From Nocardioides yefusunii (GTDB lineage: Bacteria; Actinomycetota; Actinomycetes; Propionibacteriales; Nocardioidaceae), in assembly GCF_004014875.1 (NCBI RefSeq), contig NZ_CP034929.1, positions 1,426,001-1,490,000 on the forward strand: 64,000 nt of DNA. The letters are read 5' to 3'. The translations under genes were made by a program, and so were the position numbers. The notes below the pieces were generated by a model. That model searched no databases. It saw nothing but the letters and a program-made list of their open reading frames with translations, and was not told the origin of the DNA. Below are positions 1-10,064 of this stretch, piece after piece (positions within the stretch are counted from its first letter, which is position 1; every line of letters starts with the position of its first letter).

Positions 1-531
1 AGTGCCTTCGTCGACGACGAGCGAACCCGGCTCAACCTGCTCGGCTACCTCAACTCACCGCTGGTGCGGGCCGCGATGGACGTCCTCGCCCCGACGCTGA
101 ACTACCAGGTGGGCGACGTCGCCCGGCTCCCCGCACCCGAGCTCAGCACGGGGGAGGACCACCACCGCGTCGCTGAACTGGTCGCGTTGACCCGAGCCCT
201 GTGGGCCCAGGAACACACCTCGTGGGAGCACGAGGCACACCCCCTGCTGCTGCGCAACGAGGCGACGTTGGAAGCACGGGCGCGTGCCCACGTGCGCGAA
301 CGCGAAGCGACGTTGGCCCGGATCCGGGACCTGGAGACCGCCTCCGCTCACTACTGGGCCGATCGGGTGCAGGCCCTGACCGGAGTCGTCGTCACCGAAC
401 GCGACCCCGGTCCCACGACGCTGCCGCCGACCCGCGACGTGGCCGCACTCGTGGCAGAGGCCGAACTGCTCACCGCCACGGGGGCACGCGCTCTGGACCC
501 CCGCACGGCGTCCTCGACGCCCGCCGCCTGA
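1..531 (+). CDS. C-terminal end of a BREX PglX-like adenine-specific DNA methyltransferase (partial)
   Basis: The frame is open from the first base, so only the last 176 residues are visible and no start can be given. Residues 17-22 (LNSPLV) and 31-39 (PTLNYQVGD) resemble the segment near the C-terminus of PglX-type methyltransferases of BREX phage-defence systems, where a line such as 'LNSKVV...NPTLNFQVGDI' precedes the target-recognition end. The rest is a charged, probably helical tail (RARAHVREREATLARIRDLE) and an ordinary stop. The catalytic methylase domain would lie upstream, outside the window. PglX normally modifies self DNA at a non-palindromic site. Another large type IIG-like methylase-specificity protein is possible. 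The next gene is on the other strand and looks unrelated. Confidence 0.6.
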   Translation, partial: SAFVDDERTRLNLLGYLNSPLVRAAMDVLAPTLNYQVGDVARLPAPELSTGEDHHRVAELVALTRALWAQEHTSWEHEAHPLLLRNEATLEARARAHVREREATLARIRDLETASAHYWADRVQALTGVVVTERDPGPTTLPPTRDVAALVAEAELLTATGARALDPRTASSTPAA

Positions 532-535
532 GCAC

Positions 536-1321
536 TCAGCGTCCCAGACGGACCTGCCACCGCTGCCAGGCTGGTGCGTCCGCGAATCCGATCCTGACGG
601 TCTCCGCACCCCGCGCCCACCGCCGCCGCCACTGAGCAGTGCCGGTGACCGAGCGCGACGACACGTCGGCACGCAACCACGGGTTGAACACGGTCCGGGC
701 CCAGACGACGTCGTTCTCGCCCCGTCCGTCCGGTGCGGACGGCCGTGGCCCCACGGCGAAGGCCAGGTCCATGTCGTCGTGGACGTCGTCGTCGAGGTGA
801 ACGCGGTCCCGGGCCTGCTCCCACACCTCACGCCGCATCGCCATCGAGGAACCCCAGAACGGTGCCTGTCCGAGCGCGGCCCATGTAGGGAGGTAGTAGG
901 CGCCGAGGTAGAGCGCGGAGACCGGAACACGCAGCGGCCACGGCAGGTCGTGGAAGAGGCCGATCCCGGTGACGGCGTCCACCGTGTCGTCGGCCAGTGT
1001 CTCGCCGATCCGGCGGGTCCAGTCGGGGTGGGGACGGGAGTCGGCGTCGAGACGCGCCAGCACGTCACCGGCGCAGGCGTCGTAGCCGGTCGCCGACGCC
1101 CGCGGGATCCCGCGGCGAGGTTCGGGCACGACGCGTGCCCCACCGGCGACGGCGACGGTCGCAGAGTCGTCGGTCGAGCCGTTGTCGACCACCACCACCT
1201 CGTAGGGCGCGACCTCCTGAGCGGCGAGGAGACGCAGGCACTCGCGGAGTTCGTCGGCGTCGTCGAGGACGGGGATGACCACCGAGATCCGGAGCCCCGA
1301 GCTCACGCACGAACCCGTCAC
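536..1321 (-). CDS. Family 2 glycosyltransferase
   Basis: A 261-residue GT-A fold glycosyltransferase, probably cytoplasmic or membrane-associated, moving a sugar from a nucleotide donor. The N-terminus ISVVIPVLDDADELREC is the classic GT2 opening; VVVDNGSTDD follows at about residues 44-53, and LARLDADSRP at about residues 88-97 carries the DxD-type metal/nucleotide site. No membrane segment is seen. The GTG start at 1321 overlaps the stop of the upstream membrane-protein gene by 4 bases (GTGA), so the two are translationally coupled. The acceptor is unknown. It is intact, unlike the broken glycosyltransferases at 9.3-11.9 kb. Confidence 0.85.
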   Translation of the reverse strand: MTGSCVSSGLRISVVIPVLDDADELRECLRLLAAQEVAPYEVVVVDNGSTDDSATVAVAGGARVVPEPRRGIPRASATGYDACAGDVLARLDADSRPHPDWTRRIGETLADDTVDAVTGIGLFHDLPWPLRVPVSALYLGAYYLPTWAALGQAPFWGSSMAMRREVWEQARDRVHLDDDVHDDMDLAFAVGPRPSAPDGRGENDVVWARTVFNPWLRADVSSRSVTGTAQWRRRWARGAETVRIGFADAPAWQRWQVRLGR

Positions 1322-1917
1322 AGATCAGATCCGTTCGGGTGGGTGAGGGGGCTCCGGAGCCTGGCAGCGACGACGACACCCGCCACTGCCGCACCGAGAG
1401 CCCCGAGAGCGAGGTCGGACATCGTGTCGCGGTAGCCGACCTGGATCCGTGCGTCGACGACCTCGTGACCCCACCACTCGCCGAGCTCCCACACGGTGGC
1501 CAGCGCCAGCCCGGCCAGGAAGGTCAGCAGTCCGAGGGCGGTGCGCCGCAGCGGGGCGGGGAGGTCCGGCGCCAGGAGGCCGTAGTGGACGACCGTCAGC
1601 CCGACGGTGGCGGCCAGGAGTCCGGTGAGCACCCCGTGCACGGCGAGGTCCAGCCACGGGACGGTCACGTAGGCATCCAGGAGCGCTGCCCACGCGGCCG
1701 ACAGCATCACGCTGCACAACGCCACGTCGAACTCCGCCGGAGCCCCGAGAAGGACCGGCGCCATGCACCCTCCGAGGACGAGGAGGAGCAGCGCCGCTCC
1801 CACGAACCCGTCGGTCGAGGCAGCGACAGGAACGCTCCCGGCGGCGACGCCGCGCACGGCGTCGGGCCAGCGCAGACTCCCGGAGAAGGCGGTGGTCCCG
1901 TGGCTCAGCAGCGTCAT
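1318..1917 (-). CDS. Small polytopic membrane protein (YjdF/DUF2238-like)
   Basis: A 199-residue protein with about five hydrophobic segments (roughly residues 38-60, 65-80, 86-112, 125-145, 165-187). The line WELGEWWGHEVVDARIQVGY followed by DTMSDLALGALGA resembles the WE-[IF]-FEW...DT..D...D.LGA pattern of YjdF/DUF2238 membrane proteins. Function is unknown in that family. It is the first gene of a two-gene unit with the GT2 glycosyltransferase and overlaps it by 4 bases, so it may belong to the same cell-surface process. The ATG start at 1917 faces the asparaginase gene across a 143-bp divergent promoter region. Confidence 0.65.
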   Translation of the reverse strand: MTLLSHGTTAFSGSLRWPDAVRGVAAGSVPVAASTDGFVGAALLLLVLGGCMAPVLLGAPAEFDVALCSVMLSAAWAALLDAYVTVPWLDLAVHGVLTGLLAATVGLTVVHYGLLAPDLPAPLRRTALGLLTFLAGLALATVWELGEWWGHEVVDARIQVGYRDTMSDLALGALGAAVAGVVVAARLRSPLTHPNGSDL

Positions 1918-2060
1918 GGTGTGACGTTAGAGGACGACGACGGTCTCCGCACCTGATACCGGCGCTGTCCTGGGGGGACGCGGCGCTGGAATCCTGTCAC
2001 GGTGGCGCGTCGTCGTAGCGTGGACGTCTCACCCGGTGACGTTCTCGGAAGGACCCCCAC

Positions 2061-3113
2061 GTGACCTCTCAGACAGCCCAGACCACGTCGACCGCGGCTG
2101 GTGACAACTCTCTCCCCGTCGTGGAACTCTTCGCCCTCGGCGGAACGATCGCGAGTGCTCCGCGTACCGACGGCGAGGGAGTCTCGCCGACGGTACGGGT
2201 CGAGGACCTCGTCGCGGCGGTTCCCGGGCTGGTCGCGGTGGCGCAGGTGCGTGCCACGCAGGTGCTGCAGGTTCCCTCCTGCGAGGTGACGCCGGGCGAC
2301 GTCGTCGAGCTCGCGGCCCGGATGCGTGCCGCCGTCGACGCCGGAGCAGCCGGATGCGTGGTCACTCAGGGCACCGACACGCTCGAGGAGACCGCTTTCC
2401 TGCTCGACCTGCTCTGGGACCGCGAGGCGCCGGTGGTCGTCACCGGAGCGATGCGGACACCGGACGCGCCGGGGGCCGACGGCCCCGCGAACCTGCTCGG
2501 AGCCGTCACCGTCGCGGCGTCCGACACTGCCCGGGGCGCCGGCGTGCTGGCCGTCGTCGGCGACCAGATCCACGCGGCCCGCTACGTGCACAAGGCCCAC
2601 ACCTCGGCGCCGTCGGCGTTCGTCTCGCCCGGTACCGGCCCGATCGGATGGCTCGTCGAGGGGCGCGCCGCCCTGGCCCTGACCCCACGCCGGCCCGCAG
2701 CAGTGCACCTGGCCGAAGACACCCCTCTGCCCGAGGTCCTGGTCGTCCGGGTGGGGATGGGGGAGAGCCCCGCGCTCCTCAGCGCCCTCGTGTCCGGGGC
2801 GGTTCCCGGCGTTGCCGGCGTCGTCCTCGAAGGCGTCGGCGGTGGTCACGTCCCGCGTGCGCTGGTCCCGGCGCTGCGTGACCTGGTCGCCCGTGTCCCG
2901 GTCGTCCTGGCCTCCCGCACCGGCGCGGGCGAGACCCTCTCGCGCAGTTACGGATATCCCGGGGGTGACGTGGATCTGACCCAGGCCGGACTGGTGCCTT
3001 CGGGCACCCTCGACGCTGCACGTGCGCGACTCACGCTGCGGGTCGCGCTGGCCGTGGGCGTCGAACGGGGGGAGGTGGAGGACTGCTTCCGTCGGCTCGC
3101 CCGCACCGACTGA
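2061..3113 (+). CDS. ansA: L-asparaginase, cytoplasmic type
   Basis: A 350-residue asparaginase that hydrolyses L-asparagine to aspartate and ammonia. The first nucleophile motif (ALGGTIAS, about residue 26) and the second threonine motif (VVTQGTDTLEET, about residues 98-109) are both present, followed by VVVTGAMRTP and the DGPANLL signature. There is no signal peptide, so the enzyme should be cytoplasmic, unlike the two exported paralogues at 40.6-43.6 kb, which diverge strongly in sequence. The GTG start at 2061 has GGAAGGA seven bases upstream. It stands alone between the divergent membrane-protein gene and a decayed oxidoreductase. Confidence 0.9.
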   Translation: MTSQTAQTTSTAAGDNSLPVVELFALGGTIASAPRTDGEGVSPTVRVEDLVAAVPGLVAVAQVRATQVLQVPSCEVTPGDVVELAARMRAAVDAGAAGCVVTQGTDTLEETAFLLDLLWDREAPVVVTGAMRTPDAPGADGPANLLGAVTVAASDTARGAGVLAVVGDQIHAARYVHKAHTSAPSAFVSPGTGPIGWLVEGRAALALTPRRPAAVHLAEDTPLPEVLVVRVGMGESPALLSALVSGAVPGVAGVVLEGVGGGHVPRALVPALRDLVARVPVVLASRTGAGETLSRSYGYPGGDVDLTQAGLVPSGTLDAARARLTLRVALAVGVERGEVEDCFRRLARTD

Positions 3114-3185
3114 GGCGGTCAGGTCCGGTACCGACCCGGTGCATGCCGCCCCACCCGGGGTGCCGGGCAGGACGAAGGATGAGCC

Positions 3186-3830
3186 ATGACCAGATTCGGC
3201 TACTTCCTCTCCATCGAGGAGTACACCCCCCGACCCGCTGCGTGAACAGGCAGTCCTCGCCCAGGAGGAAGGTTTCGACGAGCTGTGGATCAGCGACCAC
3301 TTCCACGCTGGAACGACATCCAGGGCCAGAGCCCTTCGTCTGGTCGATGATCGGCGCGATCAGCGTCGAGCCCGACCTGTCCGTCACCACCGGCGTCACC
3401 TGTCCCACCGGCCGCGACCAGCGCGGTCTTGCTGAAGGGACGGTTCCGGCTCGGCGTCGGCACCGGTGAGGTGCTCACCGAGGACGCCACTGCGTCGTCG
3501 ACGCCGCCCGCATCTACACGCTGCCGGAGAAGCCGCCGCCGGTGATCGTCTCCACGTTCGGTCCGTGCACCGCACCTGGGGCGCATCGGGGCTCCTCGGC
3601 GAGCGCAGGCCCTGCCCTCACCCAAGCACTTCGAGCAGGCCGCCCAGCTGGTGACCGAGGAGACGACGGCAAAGAAGGTGGTCTGCGGGCCGGACGTCGT
3701 GGACCACGTCGCGGTGATGGAGAAGGGCGTCAAGGCCGGGTTCGACGAGGTCTACGTGGGCGGCATGGGGCCGCACTGCGCGAAGACGCTCACGGTGTAC
3801 GGCGAGGAGGTGCTGCCGTTTCTGCGGATC
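3186..3830 (+). pseudogene. Decayed F420-dependent LLM-class oxidoreductase (TIGR03557-like)
   Basis: Fragments of one luciferase-like flavin/F420 enzyme can be followed through all three frames. They run MTRFGYFLSIEEYTP from 3186; REQAVLAQEEGFDELWISDH near 3240; FVWSMIGAISVEPDLSVTTG near 3340; GRFRLGVGTGE near 3440; ARIYTLPEKPPPVIVSTFGP near 3510; and KHFEQAAQLVTEE to EEVLPFLR from about 3620. At least four frameshifts are needed, one at a run of six C near 3223, and blocks between CPT and GRFRLG and after STFGP are missing. The remnant is about 650 bp against roughly 960 expected. The last piece stays open into the catalase gene, which creates a misleading 996-codon frame. An intact, distinct LLM oxidoreductase lies at 43761. 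Confidence 0.85.
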
Positions 3831-3892
3831 GGTCGAGGCGCACGTCAGGACCCCGGCGTCACTCGACGCCGGGGTGCGCCCACGTCCGCGGG

Positions 3893-4165
3893 TCAGCGGT
3901 GGGAGGTGTCGTGCCCGGCCCAGCTCTGCGGTGGGTCGCTGGCGGGGAAGGATTCCTCGCCCCACTCCTCGACCTCGTCGTTGGCGGAGCCGCCCGACTG
4001 GCTGCTGGCCGGCGTGTTCTTCTCCGCCTCCTCACGAGCTGCCTCGTCCTTCGCCTCGTCGGGGGTAGGGGCGAGCGTGCGGCCGTGCTCCGGCTTCTCG
4101 ACGCGGCCGCTCTGCTGCTGGCTGGTGCCCTGCTGGGCCTGGGCGTTCTCGGTGTTCTCGTCCAT
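3893..4165 (-). CDS. Small acidic protein with SFPASDPP C-terminal motif
   Basis: A 90-residue hydrophilic, probably disordered protein, rich in Glu, Gln, Ser and Ala. Its C-terminus EEWGEESFPASDPPQSW contains the 'E-x-SFPASDPP' motif that recurs in small proteins of Actinobacteria and Proteobacteria, often near stress genes; the function of the motif is not known to me. Its ATG at 4165 lies 9 bases downstream of a GGGTAC element, so the mRNA may be nearly leaderless and driven by a SigB-like sigma factor. It is divergent from the catalase gene, whose own GGGTAC lies about 115 bp away. Codon positions look coding (GC-rich third bases). Confidence 0.7.
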   Translation of the reverse strand: MDENTENAQAQQGTSQQQSGRVEKPEHGRTLAPTPDEAKDEAAREEAEKNTPASSQSGGSANDEVEEWGEESFPASDPPQSWAGHDTSHR

Positions 4166-4174
4166 GCCGTCCCA

Positions 4175-4199
4175 GTACCCGCCCCACCTGCCTCCATGC
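4175..4199 (-). promoter_or_regulatory. Sigma-B-type promoter for the SFPASDPP gene
   Basis: On the minus strand GCATGGA, 12 bases, then GGGTAC. Written as GCAT-N15-GGGTAC it fits the actinobacterial sigma-B consensus GNNT-N14-16-GGGTAC/T. The -10 element ends 9 bases before the ATG at 4165. Confidence 0.55.
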
Positions 4200-4273
4200 G
4201 CGGGCCGGGCGCCGGTGCATGCACCGTGCGGAGCCCGGCAGGTCCACGATCGGTCGCTCCCGGGGACGTCGGG

Positions 4274-4298
4274 GAATGAGGTGCGTCACTCGGGGTAC
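4274..4298 (+). promoter_or_regulatory. Sigma-B-type promoter for the catalase gene
   Basis: GAATGAG, 12 bases, then GGGTAC, that is GAAT-N15-GGGTAC. It lies 51 bases upstream of the catalase ATG at 4350 and matches the element before the redox-enzyme gene at 7484-7459 almost base for base in its two boxes. Confidence 0.6.
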
Positions 4299-4349
4299 CG
4301 GACCGACTCACCACCACACCGCACCACGAGCCCTGACCAGGAGCACGCC

Positions 4350-6641
<2,292 letters not shown>

Positions 6642-6647
6642 GGGTGA

Positions 6648-6692
6648 CGCCGAACGGCCCCGGGCAGCGAAGCTGCCTGGGGCCGTTCGGCG
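6648..6692 (+). terminator. Strong hairpin after katE
   Basis: A 20-bp stem (6648-6667 with 6673-6692, one G-U pair) around the loop CGAAG, starting 7 bases after the katE stop. No T-run follows. It could also end transcripts from the convergent CDGSH remnant. Confidence 0.8.
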
Positions 6693-6713
6693 TTCCACGC
6701 CGTGAGGAGGAGG

Positions 6714-7448
6714 TCAGTCCTCCGGGAGCAGGCGCGCCGAGAGCACCTTGTGGGTGCCGTCGCACCACGGGAGCAACGAGGATCGCAGGCAGCGGCACAC
6801 GGCCACCGCCGGGCGGTCCACCGGTACCTGTTCGCCGTCGGGCCCCGGCCATGACCTCGCTCCACGGACGAGCAACGGCCCGCCGGGGCAGGGCCACTTT
6901 CGCCGGCCCGGCGACGCGAGCCAGCACGAAGTTGTGCGGGTCGGACTCCTGGAGGTGGTAGATGCTGCGGTGCATGAGGAAGTCCAGGTACTCGTCCCGG
7001 TCGGCCGTGCTGCGCAGATGGGGGGTCAGCGAGACCCTACGGGCCTGGTCCGGACGTGAGGCGGCGGCCACGAGCTCGCGCACCACCTCCACCGGGCCAT
7101 CCCCGACGGCTCCGACGGTTCCGGGGAGGACCGGCGCGGCCAGGGCACGCAGGTCGGCCTCGAACCGGGCCTCCAGCCTGCGTCGCAGCTCCAGGACGAC
7201 GGGGGAGTACTCGTGCGCGTCGTCGACCCCCTCGACGCCGGCGACCTGAAACTGGTGGCAGATCCACAGAGCGGTCTGGACATCTGCGTCGTGCAGTGAG
7301 GCGCCGGTGCCGTCCGGGTCCGGGACCTCGGGAGAAGGGGCACAGCACGCCCGGCACCGGGGGCGCGAGGAGTGGGTGGAACGGTCAGGACGTCGAGGAG
7401 CCAACCGGTGAGCGGTCCTCGCGGGCGGGGGCGGGCCACGGGTTCCAT
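6714..7448 (-). pseudogene. Iron-containing redox enzyme remnant fused by deletion to a CDGSH iron-sulfur gene
   Basis: Read on the minus strand from ATG 7448: MEPVARPRPRGPLTGWLLD in one frame, then a frameshift near 7370, then the body of the haem-oxygenase-like 'iron-containing redox enzyme' family (DVQTALWICHQFQVAGVEG; DEYLDFLMHRSIYHLQESDP; VAGPAKVAL). At about 6895 this stops, and in a different frame the end of a CDGSH protein begins: CPGGPLLVRGARSWPGPDG, then CRCLRSSLLPWCDGTHK with its three Cys and one His 2Fe-2S ligands, and a stop at 6714. The C-terminal half of the redox enzyme and the start of the CDGSH gene are missing. These two families are often neighbours in actinobacteria, so one deletion plus small indels explains the locus. 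A GGGTAC promoter is retained. Confidence 0.8.
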
Positions 7449-7458
7449 GGGCACGTCT

Positions 7459-7484
7459 GTACCCAGTACCGTCCGGTCTCATTC
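7459..7484 (-). promoter_or_regulatory. Sigma-B-type promoter for the redox-enzyme remnant
   Basis: On the minus strand GAATGAG, 13 bases, then GGGTAC (GAAT-N16-GGGTAC). The -10 element ends 10 bases before the ATG at 7448. Same boxes as the catalase promoter. Confidence 0.6.
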
Positions 7485-7634
7485 ATAGTTCGGCCGGATG
7501 AGGTCCTCCGACTGAAGTACTTGACGTTCCGTCACAGCGCGTTACGTTGGAAAAGGTGCGACACCCCGACGCACCTCCTCCTTCCCGCTGGAGCCCACGG
7601 CGGGGGAACACTCTCACCACGAGGTGGCCGAATC

Positions 7635-8459
7635 ATGGACCACTCGCAGTTCCAGAAGTCCCTGTCCGCTCCCACCCCTCTCGACCTGTCGCGCGAGGAA
7701 CGCAGCCGCCGGACCAGACAGCTCGCACTCCAGCTCCGGTCCACGAGCTGTCCGGACGAACGTGAACGACTGGTCGACGAGATGATCCTCGTCAACCGTG
7801 GTGTCGCCGACTCCATCGCCCACCGCTACACCGGGCGCGGCGTCTCCGTCGACGACGTCCGGCAGGTGGCAGCCGTCGGCCTCGTCAAGGGGGTCCAGCG
7901 CTTCGACCCGACCCGCGACCAGGACCTGCTCACCTTCGCGGTTCCCACCATCCGCGGCGAGATCCGCCGCTATTTCCGCGACCACGCCTGGTTCGTCCGG
8001 CCTCCCCGCCGCGTCCAGGAGCTCCAGTCCGGCATCACGCGGTTGCGGGAGACGGTCGCCCAGAGTGACGGGCGCGAACCCAGCGAGCAGGAGGCCGTCG
8101 CCGCGCTGGGCACCACCGCTGAGGAGTACCGCGAGGCGGTCACCGCGTTCGGGCAGTTCTCCCCGTCGTCGCTCGACCGACCGTTGCGCGAGGACGGCGC
8201 GACGCTCGCTGACGTCTTGCCCGACCCTGACGACGGGTTCGCCGCGGTCGAGGCACGCCTCCTCCTCGAACCCGTGATCGGCACGCTGAGCCCGCGCGAG
8301 CGTGACCTTCTGCGCTGGAGGTTCGTCGAGGACCTGACCCAGGTTGAGATCGGCCGTCGTCTGGGAGTCACGCAGATGCAGGTCTCGCGCCTGCTGTCGT
8401 CGCTCATGGCGCGCATGCGCGAGAGCATCGCCGGGTCGAGTCAGGCCCTGGCTGCCTGA
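7635..8459 (+). CDS. SigB/SigF-family RNA polymerase sigma factor
   Basis: A 274-residue group 3 sigma factor of the SigB/SigF/SigG type, which redirects RNA polymerase to stress or developmental promoters. Region 2 is visible in DEMILVNRGVADSIAHRYTG and DDVRQVAAVGLVKGVQRFDP; region 3 follows at about residues 130-200; region 4 has LSPRERDLLRWRF and the recognition helix in VEIGRRLGVTQMQVSRLL. ATG 7635 is preceded by GAGGTGG. No anti-sigma factor gene is adjacent, which is unusual for this class. Four GNNT-N15/16-GGGTAC sites around neighbouring genes make it the natural candidate for their transcription. No such site is seen in front of its own gene. Confidence 0.9.
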   Translation: MDHSQFQKSLSAPTPLDLSREERSRRTRQLALQLRSTSCPDERERLVDEMILVNRGVADSIAHRYTGRGVSVDDVRQVAAVGLVKGVQRFDPTRDQDLLTFAVPTIRGEIRRYFRDHAWFVRPPRRVQELQSGITRLRETVAQSDGREPSEQEAVAALGTTAEEYREAVTAFGQFSPSSLDRPLREDGATLADVLPDPDDGFAAVEARLLLEPVIGTLSPRERDLLRWRFVEDLTQVEIGRRLGVTQMQVSRLLSSLMARMRESIAGSSQALAA

Positions 8460-8487
8460 CGACGCCAGCGCCGGGGCGACGGGCGGG

Positions 8488-9291
8488 TCACGGCCGGAGC
8501 TCTTCCTTGGGGAGCACCGGGCGTGACCCGAGCGGGTCCGGCTCACGGTGCGCGGGCACGTGCGGTGTCTCGAGCGCGCCGTTGTCGATCACCGTCCGGG
8601 CGACGTCGCGCAACTTCATGTTCGATGCGCTGGCGTAGCGCCGCAGCGCCTCGAACGCGTTCACCTGGTCCAAGCAGTAGCGCTGCATCAGGATGCCCTG
8701 GGCGATCCCGATGACGTGCCGGGAGCTGATCGCGGCCTCCAAGCCCTCGAGTTCGCGGGCGGTGGCCAGTGCACGGGTGGCGTGCGTGGCGAAGACCAGG
8801 CCACGGTCGAGGTCGTCCCGCGTGAACGCGGAGATGCGCGAATCGTAGATGTTGATCGCGCCCAGGAGGCGCGGGTCGCCGTCGGGTCGGGGCAGCACGA
8901 GTCGCAGGTTGAGGACCGAGCGGACACCCTTGGACGCTGCCAACGGACCCCACACCGGCATCCGGGGATCGGTCAGCGTGTTGCGGCACAGGAGGCCGAC
9001 CTGGTCGGGCTCTCCCGCCAGCGCCGGTCCGTCACCCAGCTTGGCCTGGATCTCGTCGCACTCGGTGACCACTGGCGCACTGGCGGCGACCGACTCCCAC
9101 CGACCACGGCGGCGCCGCAGCGCGATGCCTGCCCAGTCTCCGTGCACGACGTTGAGGGCCTGCTCGAGGATACGCTCCAGAGTCGGCTCCTCGGCCGGCT
9201 GGGCGTGCAGCTCTTGGCTGATCTGCGCGAACCACGCAGCCACGTCCTGCCCACCCGGCGGGGGGCCAGCGGTCCTCACGTGCTCACCCAT
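8488..9291 (-). CDS. GAF and ANTAR domain RNA-binding regulator
   Basis: A 267-residue putative antiterminator. An N-terminal GAF sensor domain spans about residues 20-170 (LERILEQALNVVHGDWAGIA; VGLLCRNTLTDPRMPVWG; SVLNLRL; LGAINIYDS). A C-terminal ANTAR three-helix domain follows at about residues 178-235 (GLEAAISSRHVIGIAQGILM; ALRRYASASNMKLRDVARTV) that binds dual-hexaloop RNA in relatives. The ligand is unknown. The ATG at 9291 overlaps the last codons of the broken GT2 gene upstream, so it was probably the final gene of the glycosyltransferase operon. It is intact although its operon neighbours are not. Confidence 0.88.
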   Translation of the reverse strand: MGEHVRTAGPPPGGQDVAAWFAQISQELHAQPAEEPTLERILEQALNVVHGDWAGIALRRRRGRWESVAASAPVVTECDEIQAKLGDGPALAGEPDQVGLLCRNTLTDPRMPVWGPLAASKGVRSVLNLRLVLPRPDGDPRLLGAINIYDSRISAFTRDDLDRGLVFATHATRALATARELEGLEAAISSRHVIGIAQGILMQRYCLDQVNAFEALRRYASASNMKLRDVARTVIDNGALETPHVPAHREPDPLGSRPVLPKEELRP

Positions 9292-10064
9292 CCGAGCGCG
9301 GGGTCCTCACGGACCAGGCCCTCGCGTGCGAAGACGGCCAACCAACCCTTCATCGGATCCTCACCCCATCTCTCGGAACAGCCGCGCATTTCGGACGATG
9401 CTGTGCAGGTGCTCGAAGGGAGGGCTGGACACCGGGTGCCACTGGTGCAGTGCCCTCGCTGATCCCACCCATCCCAGTCTGAGTCCGTTGGACGTCACGC
9501 TGCGCGCAAAGTCCGTGTCCTCTGCTCCGTACCCGACGTACTCGTCGTCGAAACCGCCTGCGTCTTCCCCTGCGGAGGACGAACAGGCAAATGACAATGA
9601 CCAGAAGAGGTCGGGGTCCTGCCCACGTAGACGCTCGCCCCGCGCGGGAGCCGGGCGAGCGGGGGGTGGGGCCGGTCCAAGTGCTCGGGGTGCTCGGGGT
9701 ACTTCTTCAAGGGTGCTTGCAGGTAGGTCACCGGTCCGGACCAGACGACGTCGGGCTCGGCGCGCTCGGCGTCGCGGTAGCCCTCGCCCAGGCCCGGCAG
9801 GGCGAGGCAGTCGACGTCCAGGAAGACCAGCACCCGGGCGCCACGCTCCAGAGCGTACCGGGCACCCACGTTGCGGGCCGGCGCCAACGGCAACTCGCCG
9901 TCCACCAGCGGGACCGCCGCGCAGGCCCGACCGCTGCTCACCAGGTCGGGATCGTCCATCGCCACCACGACCCGATGGTGCGGCACCTCCACGCGCAGGC
10001 TGCGTTCCTGGACCGCCAGGTGCGCGTGCCGCCCCCATGCCACCGTGACCACGGCGACCGGCAC
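9276..10064 (-). pseudogene. Frameshifted family 2 glycosyltransferase
   Basis: From GTG 10064 (minus strand) the frame reads VPVAVVTVAWGRHAHLAVQE, VVVAMDDPD, LVFLDVDCLALPG, VTYLQAPLKKYPEHPEHLDR. Near 9650 the homology moves to another frame: DPDLFWSLSFACSSSAGEDA, then GGFDDEYVGYGAEDTDFARS and HQWHPVSSPPFEHLHSIVRN. At about 9366 it shifts again to WGEDPMKGWLAVFAREGLV, ending with TGA at 9276 inside the GAF-ANTAR gene start. At least two frameshifts break an otherwise complete GT2 enzyme of the GalNAc-transferase-like kind with an EDTDF acceptor-loop motif. The frame after 9366 preserves the native C-terminus, so the damage looks recent. Confidence 0.8.

Noticed and set aside
7056..7634. Extension of the sigma factor to a start at 7056
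   Set aside because: The added ~190 codons are antisense to the redox-enzyme remnant and lack homology. ATG 7635 has a ribosome binding site and gives the family length.
9690..9705. GGGTAC at about 9697 and other internal copies as sigma-B promoters
   Set aside because: They lie inside coding sequence, mostly with no GNNT at the right distance followed by a gene start, so they were not counted.
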